Source of the DNA: Candidatus Saganbacteria bacterium
GTDB lineage: Bacteria > Margulisbacteria > WOR-1 > XYC2-FULL-46-14
Length of the DNA stretch: 36,100 bases
NCBI GenBank assembly: GCA_013202975.1
Contig: JABMQY010000025.1
Coordinates: 1-36,100, forward strand
Reading direction: 5' to 3'
In this document: in pieces, positions 15,553 through 23,111 of the stretch
Numbering within the stretch: the first letter of the stretch is position 1
How the letters are laid out: every line of letters starts with the position of its first letter
The notes under the pieces: generated by a model
The model's input: the letters and a program-made list of their open reading frames with translations, nothing else
Databases searched by the model: none
What the model was told of the DNA's origin: nothing
Position numbers and translations under genes: made by a program

Positions 15553-15778
15553 TTCTTTAATCGCCAAGGCACTCAGATCTTATCGCTGGATTAAGGATAA
15601 TCGCAGGATCTCGCAGGATAAAACAATAGCAGATAAAACGCAGATCTACTCGGATTAAGCAGATATAATATCGGTGTTATCTGTGATAATCAGAGTTCTA
15701 TCAGCGATGTGGATTTATCGGCGAGATCCGTGAGTATCAAAATCTAGCGATAGGATCTGCGAAGCGGCGTTTAAAGAA
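15553..15778. repeat. Foldback element 1 (about 226 bp, inverted ends)
   Basis: The 13-bp ends TTCTTTAATCGCC (15553-15565) and GGCGTTTAAAGAA (15766-15778) are inverted repeats matching at 12 positions. The two halves also pair imperfectly over most of their length: CAGATCTTATCGCTGGAT on the left matches the complement of the right half, CAGATCCTATCGCTAGAT. Short GAT-containing words (CGCAGGAT, GCAGAT, CGGATT) recur every 8-16 bp. No long frame is present. It fills the gap between the cassette A stop (3 bp away) and the cassette B promoter. It shares its ends and layout with element 2. Confidence 0.8.
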
Positions 15779-15780
15779 TA

Positions 15781-16818
15781 CTATAAATTACGCCATCTCG
15801 TAATCGTGACACTAGCCCCTACCCCAACAAAAGGGGTTAGCAGAATTTTTGGATCATAAGTTAAAGATAAAAAATTAGCATTCACCATGCTTATACGTCC
15901 GCCGCTGACTATGCCGCCGTTAAAAACCATATCGTCATTATTATTCATTGTAATATTGTCGGAGGCATAAACTAATCCATTAATATATCCGCTTCCGGAT
16001 TGAGTTCCGTTGATGTGGCCGTTAGCCATAATAGCCGGATAACTTGCTTCGGCGCTGACATATAAATAATCGGCCTGGTTCATATTGACATTTCCCATAG
16101 TAATAATAGACCCGTTAACAATAACATCATCCTCGATATCAACATTTCCCTCGGCAAAGATAATACCGTTTACGGTCTGGTTATCCAACTCCAGATCTCC
16201 AGAATAATAATTGCCGGATGCCTGTGCCAGCGCGCGATACTGGTCCCAGTCTATTGGCGGAATACTAATACTCTCGTTTGAAGCAAGATCATGCTCACCG
16301 GTCATCTGAGAAACAATATCCGAGCCGGAGACTAAATCCCCGTCATTAATCGTACCGCTGCCATTATTTAAATTAATCCGATTGGCGGCATACATTGCAC
16401 CAAGTAAAGCCTCTTCATAATTCCTCTGAAGAGTAACCTCAACCTCCCGCCGGATCTCGGACAAGACATTGCCGCGGTTAAAATATCCGCTTGCCTCAAT
16501 GGTACAAATGGTCGGCTCATAACTTCGAATCACAGTATCAAATTCCCCGTCGCCCAGAGCTATATTTGAGTTGGTCTGGCCGTTGTTATCGCTCCAGTCA
16601 TAATCAACTAAGAGATCTTTCGCCAGCGCATACTCCGCCCCCCCCTCGGCAATATGGATAGACTTAATCCCGGAAAGGGTCAGGACATTGCCGATTGATT
16701 CGGATGAGATAAAAGCGGCAATGGTAATACCTATGGCCGAAAAAATTACAATTACATAAATTGTAACTATCAGCGCATAAGCCTTATTATTATTATCTTT
16801 TAGTTTTAGTCTCATCAT
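15781..16818 (-). CDS. PilX/GspK-like minor pilin with beta-helix-like domain (cassette A)
   Basis: The 345-residue protein has a basic leader and pilin helix (YALIVTIYVIVIFSAIGITIAAF) lacking Glu at +5. It is followed by HIAEGGAEYALAKDLLVDYDW, which parallels AEAGAHYAANRLLKNDYDW in the cassette B paralogue. The second half shows repeated short strands rich in Asn, Gly and Ile (GIIFAEGNVDIEDDVIVNGS, then ITMGNVNMNQ) that look like successive turns of a beta-helix of the polymer-forming type. It ends cassette A: the start overlaps the PilW-like gene by 4 bp, and foldback element 1 begins 3 bp after the TAG stop. Confidence 0.8.
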   Translation of the reverse strand: MMRLKLKDNNNKAYALIVTIYVIVIFSAIGITIAAFISSESIGNVLTLSGIKSIHIAEGGAEYALAKDLLVDYDWSDNNGQTNSNIALGDGEFDTVIRSYEPTICTIEASGYFNRGNVLSEIRREVEVTLQRNYEEALLGAMYAANRINLNNGSGTINDGDLVSGSDIVSQMTGEHDLASNESISIPPIDWDQYRALAQASGNYYSGDLELDNQTVNGIIFAEGNVDIEDDVIVNGSIITMGNVNMNQADYLYVSAEASYPAIMANGHINGTQSGSGYINGLVYASDNITMNNNDDMVFNGGIVSGGRISMVNANFLSLTYDPKILLTPFVGVGASVTITRWRNL

Positions 16819-17336
16819 ATAACCCTTAAACGGACGGCCGACTGGATATTAATAATCTCCGCACCTCTTTCAAATTTAATTTCCACCCGTATGGCCCTGA
16901 TATCATCCCTGACTGCCGTCGGATTCCCAAAAACATCAAGATAAGTAAACAGTAAACCGTTGGCGGTGAGGTTATCGCTTAATGAAACACCGTTGTGAAA
17001 CAGATTTCCGCCAACCGCATCAAAGGTATAATTATGGTTTTCGCCGTCAATATTATTAAACTCAAAAATAATTGGGTCAAAGACCAGGATATTATTGGTA
17101 TCGGGAATTTTTCTAACCTCGTCCAGCACCTGAACTATCACCCGCCGCGATTCGGCCTGCAGGGCATTGCGCTGCCTAAGTAAGTTCCAGACATCAATTC
17201 CCTTTATTATAAAAATTCCCAGGCCATAGACAATTATTACCAGCAAAACCATCCCGATAATTATTTCAATTAATGTATACCCTTCGACAGTCCGCTTACG
17301 CGGACTTCTCAGGGCAAGCCCTCTTCTATTGCCCAT
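16815..17336 (-). CDS. PilW/GspJ-like minor pilin (cassette A)
   Basis: The 173-residue prepilin has an unusually long basic leader of 19 residues ending EG, then YTLIEIIIGMVLLVIIVYGL with Glu at +5. The FIIKGIDVWNLLRQRNALQAESRRVIVQVLDEVRK segment after the helix is the PilW/GspJ pattern. The start overlaps the PilV-like gene by 11 bp and the stop overlaps the PilX-like gene by 4 bp. The leader may be shorter in reality, but no better ATG lies before the cleavage site. Confidence 0.83.
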   Translation of the reverse strand: MGNRRGLALRSPRKRTVEGYTLIEIIIGMVLLVIIVYGLGIFIIKGIDVWNLLRQRNALQAESRRVIVQVLDEVRKIPDTNNILVFDPIIFEFNNIDGENHNYTFDAVGGNLFHNGVSLSDNLTANGLLFTYLDVFGNPTAVRDDIRAIRVEIKFERGAEIINIQSAVRLRVI

Positions 17337-17730
17337 ATCTCACCTTTAGCGTAGTTAATTTGACCGGAATATTCATGGCCTCATTGGAGACCAGAACCTC
17401 TATCCTCTTATAATCGGTGGGAGGAGCGACCGCCTTACCGGCTAAATTATCAAGATCAACATACTCAACATCTACCCGGTAGGTATAATTAGAAAAATCT
17501 CCGCCAAAGCTTACGGTCTCCTGGGTTACATAATCAGTGCTCCAATCCTTATCTTCCATTGTAAATTCTTCCATGGCCTGCTCGGCTAAAAAAGAACCGG
17601 TCAGCACCTGCTGGCTGGCGACATTTTTAAAAGCGGTGTTGCTCAAAAAAGACATCAGGGTATAGAAGGCCAGGGCAATCAGGGATATGCTTATCACAAT
17701 TTCTATAAGAGTGAAACCGTTTCTCTTCAT
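17326..17730 (-). CDS. PilV/GspI-like minor pilin (cassette A)
   Basis: The 134-residue prepilin has the short leader MKRNG and a mature helix FTLIEIVISISLIALAFYTL with Glu at +5. FLAEQAMEEFTMEDKDW after the helix is the typical GspI/PilV segment (EQAMEE). The start overlaps the GspH-like gene by 4 bp. It corresponds to the 14417-14965 gene of cassette B. Confidence 0.87.
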   Translation of the reverse strand: MKRNGFTLIEIVISISLIALAFYTLMSFLSNTAFKNVASQQVLTGSFLAEQAMEEFTMEDKDWSTDYVTQETVSFGGDFSNYTYRVDVEYVDLDNLAGKAVAPPTDYKRIEVLVSNEAMNIPVKLTTLKVRYGQ

Positions 17731-18311
17731 GGATTTACAACCTCTATCTGCCCGCTATTCGGGTAGATATAAATATATTTATAAATTGGGGAAGAATTGC
17801 CGCATCCCTCCGGGCTATAACTAACCTTGACCCTGGTTTCTTCCTCTTTAGTATCCCCATAGAAATGACAGGGTATCCCTTTTGAATTAAACAAAAGATA
17901 ATTGGTAGAGACCCAAAAAAACCAGACCTTATACTGCACATCTGCAATTGCGAGATTCTTGTATATATCGCCGACATATATTTTATAAGGGGTTCCCAGG
18001 TTGGCCGGATTATCGTCCAGCGGATCAAAAAAAAGTCCCGACCCCAGCCCGTTATAAACATAATAGTAATTTGAATCAGACAACCAGTCGGAGCGCTCGC
18101 GAAACCTGACCCCGTACCAGTCCTTTTTGTTCATTGCCAGGCTCTGGGCGTAACGGATATCAGAAGCTACCCGCTGGACGCCAACATCAAGATAGGTCCC
18201 GGTTGCAGAGTTTAGCGAAACAAATACCGTGGCAGAAAGAATCGAAACCAAAACCACAACAAGTATAACTTCTATCAGCGTAAAACCGCGCAACGCAAAG
18301 GCTGTCTTCAT
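17727..18311 (-). CDS. GspH/FimT-like minor pilin, first gene of cassette A
   Basis: The 194-residue prepilin has the leader MKTAFALRG, cleavage after Gly9 and a mature helix FTLIEVILVVVLVSILSATV with Glu at +5. VGVQRVASDIRYAQSLAMNKKDWYGVRF is the GspH/FimT signature and parallels LAAERIAGDIRYMRSLAVSSGK in cassette B. Four cysteine or aromatic-rich positions near the end (GIPCHFYG, PEGCGN) suggest a possible disulphide. It starts a transcription unit with a near-consensus promoter and a leader of zero to two bases. Confidence 0.87.
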   Translation of the reverse strand: MKTAFALRGFTLIEVILVVVLVSILSATVFVSLNSATGTYLDVGVQRVASDIRYAQSLAMNKKDWYGVRFRERSDWLSDSNYYYVYNGLGSGLFFDPLDDNPANLGTPYKIYVGDIYKNLAIADVQYKVWFFWVSTNYLLFNSKGIPCHFYGDTKEEETRVKVSYSPEGCGNSSPIYKYIYIYPNSGQIEVVNP

Positions 18312-18319
18312 TTGTGAAT

Positions 18320-18348
18320 ATTCTAGGTTTTATAGAACGATTTGTCAA
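18320..18348 (-). promoter_or_regulatory. Near-leaderless promoter of pilin cassette A
   Basis: On the minus strand TTGACA (18343-18348), a 17-bp spacer and TAGAAT (18320-18325) are followed by eight bases and the ATG at 18311. The -35 box lies only five bases from the terminal repeat of foldback element 2, the same kind of arrangement as at cassette B. Confidence 0.75.
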
Positions 18349-18353
18349 TATGA

Positions 18354-18591
18354 TTCTTTAATCCCCCGGCCCCTGATTTTATCCCGGATAGTGATCTTCC
18401 CTGATCTCCCGGATAGGGGAATCCCAAATTGTTACCCGGATTGTCCCTGATTTCCCGGATATTTTTATCTAATTTAATATTTTCTATCAGGGAATTCTGT
18501 GGGATCAGGGAAAAATCTGAGGCTTTTAATATCCGGGAGATCCTGGGACAATCAAAATCAGGGATAAGATCTGGGTTCTGGGATTAAAGAA
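18354..18591. repeat. Foldback element 2 (about 238 bp, inverted ends)
   Basis: Ends TTCTTTAATCCC (18354-18365) and GGGATTAAAGAA (18580-18591) are perfect 12-bp inverted repeats. The interior is built from recurrent words such as CCCGGATA, CCCTGATT and ATCCC on the left and their complements (TCAGGGA, ATCCGGGAG) on the right, so the whole element folds back imperfectly. It shares the end TTCTTTAATC and the spacing of GAT words with element 1, although the interiors differ in sequence. Its right end supplies the stop codon of the GT2 gene at 18584. It has no long frame of its own; a 73-codon frame over it shows no protein-like features. Confidence 0.8.
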
Positions 18592-19324
18592 TATACTTTG
18601 ATTTGTTAACAACATACTTCAAACAAACAGCTAAAGTCTGAAAACCATAGATGGTACTGTTAACAAAGTTAACTGACGAGGCTTCGGAAAAATAGCGGCA
18701 GGGAACCGGGATTTCGCCCGCGCGAAACTTTGCAGCCGCCACCTCGGCCAGGACTTCGGTATCAAAAACAAAGTTATCGGAATTTTTTTGGTATGGAATT
18801 TTTTCTAAGACCTCCCTGCTATAAGCGCGCATGCCGGTATGGTATTCTGACAGTTTTAAACGCAGGGTAAGATTTTCGCATAATGTTAAAAAACGGTTCG
18901 ATATAAATTTATAGATCGGCATACCGCCGGCCAGGGTCCCCAGCCGGCCGCCCAGTACCCTGGAACCGAGCATTACATCTTTTTCCCCTTTTAGAATCGG
19001 AGCGATTAATTGGGGAATTTTTGTCGCATCGTACTGCCAGTCCGGATGGATCATAACAACCACATCGGCGCCATCCTTTAAGGCTTCGTCGTATAACATT
19101 TTTTGGTTGCCGCCGTAGCCGAGGTTAAGGGGGGTTTTGAGAACTTTAATTCCGAGTGATTTTGCAATTTCAATAGTATTATCCTTTGAACAGTCATCAC
19201 CCAAAATAATTCCTGAAATAATATCTTTGGGAATATCTTCAAAGGTCCGCTTTAGCGTCTTCTCCGCGTTGTAGGCGGGCATTATGATTATGGTTTTTTT
19301 AGTTTTTGGCAGCATCTTATCCAT
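18584..19324 (-). CDS. GT2-family glycosyltransferase (polyprenyl-phosphate type)
   Basis: This is a 246-residue cytoplasmic enzyme without membrane helices. Motifs in order are IIIMPAYNAEKTL (12-24), GDDCSKDNT (42-50), NLGYGGNQ (67-74) and HPDWQY (93-98), the last being the DxD-equivalent of the subgroup related to dolichyl-phosphate mannose/glucose synthases. GSRVLGG and YHTGMRAYSREVL are further family landmarks. It probably moves a sugar from a nucleotide donor to a lipid phosphate, giving the donor used by membrane GT-C enzymes such as those nearby. The start shares one base with the upstream stop (TAATG). MLPKTKK at codon 4 is an alternative start. The last codon and stop lie in foldback element 2. 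Confidence 0.9.
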   Translation of the reverse strand: MDKMLPKTKKTIIIMPAYNAEKTLKRTFEDIPKDIISGIILGDDCSKDNTIEIAKSLGIKVLKTPLNLGYGGNQKMLYDEALKDGADVVVMIHPDWQYDATKIPQLIAPILKGEKDVMLGSRVLGGRLGTLAGGMPIYKFISNRFLTLCENLTLRLKLSEYHTGMRAYSREVLEKIPYQKNSDNFVFDTEVLAEVAAAKFRAGEIPVPCRYFSEASSVNFVNSTIYGFQTLAVCLKYVVNKSKYIL

Positions 19325-20058
19325 TATTTTTCTAAACCCAATTCCTTTTTTAAGCTCCGTAAACCAGAAATAAACCTGATATGCTCTAAAATTACATTTA
19401 GAACTTTAATCTTTGAAGCGCCAAACTTTCTAACGGAAAGAACGGTCGGGTATTCTACAATATTAAATCCTAAACATATTGCGCGGACCAGGATTTCTGT
19501 CACTGCAATAAATCCATCATTAAAAAAATTAAGTTTACCTACTACCCTCTTTCGATAAATCCGCATAAAACCGGTATAGGTATATAATTTTTTTGGCAAA
19601 ATCAAACGATAAACGAAAGATGCTCCTTTACTAAAAAATAGCCGCCAGGCCGGAACATCCTTTATTCCGCCGTCGGGATGATATTGTGAGGCCGAAATGA
19701 TATCGATTTTTGGCGATTTTTGCATTATTTTTAGCATCGGGATAATCTCTTCGGGTGCATAGGTACAGTCAGAATCAAGGAAGGCAATAAAATCGCCGGT
19801 GGCATTTTTAAAACCCGAGCGCATTGCCGCCCCTATACCAAAGTTTTTGGGATGCTTTACCAGTAAAGCATCGGGAAAATGTTTTTTGAGCAAGTCGAAT
19901 GTTTTATCTGTACTGCCATCGTCAACCAAGATTAGTTCCACAGCAACGGTTTTCTCAAGTTCTAGGATTACATTAGAAAGCCTTTCGTTTAGATGAGGAA
20001 TCCCGCTCTCTTCGTTATAAAATGGTATTGATATCGATAGTTTCTCTGTTTTCTTCAC
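19324..20058 (-). CDS. GT2-family glycosyltransferase
   Basis: The 244-residue enzyme starts with GTG; no ATG fits before the first strand. Motifs are SIPFYNEESG (10-19), LVDDGSTDKT (44-53), NFGIGAAMRSGF (72-83) and the metal-binding DSD (95-97) in FLDSDCTY. VYRLILPKKLYTYTGFMRIYRKRVV is typical of the dolichyl-phosphate mannose synthase-like subgroup. It precedes a second GT2 of the same broad family with a one-base overlap, so the pair probably supplies lipid-linked sugars for the same glycan. Its acceptor cannot be told from sequence. The upstream region to 20159 is shared with the divergent methyltransferase gene. Confidence 0.9.
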   Translation of the reverse strand: MKKTEKLSISIPFYNEESGIPHLNERLSNVILELEKTVAVELILVDDGSTDKTFDLLKKHFPDALLVKHPKNFGIGAAMRSGFKNATGDFIAFLDSDCTYAPEEIIPMLKIMQKSPKIDIISASQYHPDGGIKDVPAWRLFFSKGASFVYRLILPKKLYTYTGFMRIYRKRVVGKLNFFNDGFIAVTEILVRAICLGFNIVEYPTVLSVRKFGASKIKVLNVILEHIRFISGLRSLKKELGLEK

Positions 20059-20115
20059 TTTAACTATTTCCTATAGATTTATTTTATCACAATTAATGCT
20101 ATGGGCACATTCAGA

Positions 20116-20144
20116 TTGACATTGTTTTTCAGGAAGACTATATT
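20116..20144 (+). promoter_or_regulatory. Promoter of the methyltransferase gene
   Basis: TTGACA (20116-20121), a 17-bp spacer and TATATT (20139-20144) lie 16 bases ahead of the ATG at 20160. The predicted leader is about 8-9 nt and has no Shine-Dalgarno motif. Confidence 0.65.
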
Positions 20145-20159
20145 AGGACATAAGTAATT

Positions 20160-20792
20160 ATGGATTATTATTCAAATAACTATATAGATTATTTAGCACA
20201 AAATCCTCCCAAAAAACTGCGGTTCTACCTAAAAGCAATAAAAGAAAATGCATATGAAATGGATTCGATTTTTGAAATTGGTTTTGGCAAGGGATTATTT
20301 TTAGAGTACGCCACAAAAGCAGGCCTTAAAATAGAAGGTTGTGATATAAATCAAAATGCATTAGACGGAGTAAAACTGCTATTTCCAAAAACAATAATCC
20401 ATCAAGGGAATTTTCAAGACATATCAGGAAACATTAAAAAACAACAAATCATTGTTGCTTTTGATGTTGTGGAACACATAAAAGAGGTGCAAACCCTCTT
20501 TAAATCTATTTATGAAAAACTTGAGAATAATGGGAAATTTATTTTTGTTTGTCCGGTTTACGATGGGCCGCTTGGTCTATTAGTAAAAATGCTTGATCGA
20601 GACCCTACCCATATTCACAAAAAATCACGGTATTGGTGGCTCAAACAAGCTAAATCGGCGGGGTTTAAAATAATTGACTGGAAAGGAATTATAAGATATC
20701 TATTGCCTACAAATTACTATCTTCATATGGAGATGAGAGGATTTCTAAGGTTTTTTTCTTCCGCTATTATGGTTATTTGTTCTAAGCCTTAA
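20160..20792 (+). CDS. Class I SAM-dependent methyltransferase
   Basis: The 210-residue enzyme has SAM-binding motif I FEIGFGKG (38-45), an acidic residue at the end of strand 2 (CDIN, Asp62) and the post-motif VAFDVVEHI (99-107) of the UbiG/Methyltransf_11-type fold. The WWLKQAKSAGFKIIDW region near the C-terminus is common in methyltransferases of sugar or lipid biosynthesis clusters. Given the glycosyltransferases on both sides, a sugar-modifying role is plausible but unproven. The 3' end overlaps the convergent YfhO-like gene by 48 bp. Confidence 0.88.
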   Translation: MDYYSNNYIDYLAQNPPKKLRFYLKAIKENAYEMDSIFEIGFGKGLFLEYATKAGLKIEGCDINQNALDGVKLLFPKTIIHQGNFQDISGNIKKQQIIVAFDVVEHIKEVQTLFKSIYEKLENNGKFIFVCPVYDGPLGLLVKMLDRDPTHIHKKSRYWWLKQAKSAGFKIIDWKGIIRYLLPTNYYLHMEMRGFLRFFSSAIMVICSKP

Positions 20793-23111
20793 CGATATTA
20801 CAACAAAGATTAGGGTCAGCAAACAAAAAGAAAAACTAATTATTGCTCCCAATTTAAACCAAAATGGCTCATAACGAAAGACGACTTGTTGCTTTCCGGG
20901 AATCACAACAATCGCCCTAAATCTGTAGTTAGCCTTATGTATTTCTGTCTCCTTGCCATTTATATATGCTTTCCACCCAGGATAAAATGAATCACTTAAA
21001 AACAATAATTGATTTTTATGCGAAGTTACCCTTAGGATAATCTCGTCTGAATCATATTTTTCAATTTCCACCTCATCAATTTTATTTAAAACCATCCTAC
21101 CATCATCAAATTTCGGGTCTTTATTTAGAATCAATGTACTTGAAGGATCAAAATTTTTCCTTTTTAATGTTTTAATAAAATGAGCTTCATTAGATACAAC
21201 CCTATAACTTGAAGAAAGAAACGCCCGGGGCATCCAATACTTATTAAGATAAACATAGGTAGCCCCGTAAAAATAAGAAGTATCTTCTTTAATTAACTTT
21301 GCCCCTTTACTGATAAATGGGAACTTCTCTGAACCAAAAGGATAAAGGCTGATTACATATTTAACATTAAGTGCCCCTAACCACCTCAGGCGTTGATCAA
21401 GAGTTAATTTACTCATTATTTTGTTAAGATCAATATAATCTTTAAGGACCACAGATTCATATCCGTCACAATTATAAAGTCTATTAATCAACGGCATATT
21501 TTCCGTAAGCATGTCTTTTGCATCTATTAGCGCTTCGTTATAATCATCCCCATACAGACTGCGATTATGCAAACTTAATTTACCGGTAGAACAATAACGA
21601 TAAAGCGATTTATCTCTTATTAAGAGAGCTAGGTTGGGGGTTATTTTACTATAAAAAGAACTCCGAATGGGAATATTCAAAGAGGTATTAACAGAAAAAA
21701 GGTCAAAAACAACAATTGAGATAATTACAAAAAAACCCAATTTTTTATTAATTTTACTATATTTAATTCCATAAAAAACCGATCCAGAGATAAGAACAAT
21801 CATGTTCAAATTGATTAGGCTTTCTAAATTAAAATTAATAGTCTCTTGTGGAACGCTAAAAACCTGATACGCAAACAATTTTCCTGCAAGATAAACAATG
21901 GATAGAAGAAATGATAATAAGAATAACCCAAAAACCTTTCTACACTTTTTATTCTCAACCATAAAAAATCTATCCCAACCCAATCCAGCAAGCAAAGCAA
22001 TGGAAAAAATTGGAATAAACAAAAACTTAACCGGATAGCGAATAAATGAGAATCCGGGAACAAATTTATAAAACAATGAATATATGGGCGTGTAGCGGCC
22101 AAAAGCTAAAAACATACCTATTGTTCCAATAACAGCCCAAAATCCTATTCTTCTGCACTTTTTCCATGCAAACAATGAACAAAAAACAAAGAATAAAGGT
22201 AAAAATCCTATATAGGGGGAAAGAAGCCAATTTTGGATACGAGGCCCCAAGAATATTTCACTATATGCTCCAGGATCTAATGGGTTTCCAAAAAAAACAG
22301 GAAAAAGGAAATTCACTACTTCTCTAATTGGAAATGATTCTAAAGACATAAGCTTTATACTATTAATCACTAATCGATCCGAGAAATTTGCAAGCTCGAT
22401 AAAAGGCAATATCTGAACTGCCAAAAGAAGAAGCAACAAAACTAGCACAATTATTAACATTAAAAATCTTTGGGCCTTGCTCAACAAGGATCTTGAAAAA
22501 TACAACCCATAAGCAAACAAAATCAAAACCGTCATATATATTATTGTTGGTTCGCCTCCCAAAAACATGCATGCAAGTATTATTAATAATAAAAGGGTAT
22601 TCTTGATCGTAATTTCTTTGACAAGTTTGTCATAAAAAAGTATCACCAAGGGCAACCAAATCACAGAACTGAGCGTGGTATTCATATTTGATATGGACAG
22701 GAGATATCCGGAAAAAGCAAAAACCAATCCTGCCAAAAAGGATGCTGGACGGGAAACAGAATAGTGACGCATTAAAAAATAAGTAAAAAGAGCAGCAAGA
22801 AAATAGTGAATAACAATATAATAATTAAAAGCAAAATTGAAAGGCAAAAAATAAAAGATAATTGAAAAAGGATAGAAAAACCCAATCTGAAGACTAGCTA
22901 AAAACGGATAACCGCAAAAAAGATAGGGATTCCATAAAGGAACAATTCCTGACTTTGCCTGTTCAACCATAAAATGACGCAGGGGATAAAAATAACGAGA
23001 CAGATCCTTAAACCCAAAAACAAACTTACCATCTAGGAATGGATAGAAAAGCAAAAGAGCAAACACAGCAAAAACACAATATATGAAAGAATCTTTTTTA
23101 TTTATTTTCAT
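20745..23111 (-). CDS. YfhO-like polytopic membrane protein (copy 2)
   Basis: The frame opens at 23138. I prefer the ATG at 23111 (MKINKKDSF) because it puts the start directly before the first helix and reduces the overlap with the upstream paralogue to 14 bp. The 788-residue protein has about 12-14 hydrophobic helices, the N-terminal motif PLWNPYLFCGYPFLASLQIG after the first periplasmic loop, and the soluble C-terminal segment LFLSDSFYPGWKAYINGKET that marks YfhO-family proteins. YfhO-type proteins are GT-C-like and are linked to glycosylation of lipoteichoic acid or surface polymers in Gram-positives. The substrate here is unknown. It resembles the next gene over its whole length, so the pair is a tandem duplication. 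Confidence 0.88.
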   Translation of the reverse strand: MKINKKDSFIYCVFAVFALLLFYPFLDGKFVFGFKDLSRYFYPLRHFMVEQAKSGIVPLWNPYLFCGYPFLASLQIGFFYPFSIIFYFLPFNFAFNYYIVIHYFLAALFTYFLMRHYSVSRPASFLAGLVFAFSGYLLSISNMNTTLSSVIWLPLVILFYDKLVKEITIKNTLLLLIILACMFLGGEPTIIYMTVLILFAYGLYFSRSLLSKAQRFLMLIIVLVLLLLLLAVQILPFIELANFSDRLVINSIKLMSLESFPIREVVNFLFPVFFGNPLDPGAYSEIFLGPRIQNWLLSPYIGFLPLFFVFCSLFAWKKCRRIGFWAVIGTIGMFLAFGRYTPIYSLFYKFVPGFSFIRYPVKFLFIPIFSIALLAGLGWDRFFMVENKKCRKVFGLFLLSFLLSIVYLAGKLFAYQVFSVPQETINFNLESLINLNMIVLISGSVFYGIKYSKINKKLGFFVIISIVVFDLFSVNTSLNIPIRSSFYSKITPNLALLIRDKSLYRYCSTGKLSLHNRSLYGDDYNEALIDAKDMLTENMPLINRLYNCDGYESVVLKDYIDLNKIMSKLTLDQRLRWLGALNVKYVISLYPFGSEKFPFISKGAKLIKEDTSYFYGATYVYLNKYWMPRAFLSSSYRVVSNEAHFIKTLKRKNFDPSSTLILNKDPKFDDGRMVLNKIDEVEIEKYDSDEIILRVTSHKNQLLFLSDSFYPGWKAYINGKETEIHKANYRFRAIVVIPGKQQVVFRYEPFWFKLGAIISFSFCLLTLIFVVISLRLRTNNHNSGRKKP

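Noticed and set aside
15498-15572. Longer start for the cassette B GspH-like pilin
   Set aside because: It would translate through the promoter (TTGACA/TAAAAT) and into the end of foldback element 1; the prepilin leader is complete from 15497.
18229-18450. 73-codon plus-strand frame across cassette A start and element 2
   Set aside because: It overlaps the pilin start, its promoter and the repeat element, and has no protein-like features.
15553-18591. CRISPR-like arrays in the two repetitive intergenic regions
   Set aside because: The short words recur at irregular 8-16 bp spacing, there are no constant repeats with uniform spacers, and no cas genes are near. The sequence is explained by foldback symmetry.
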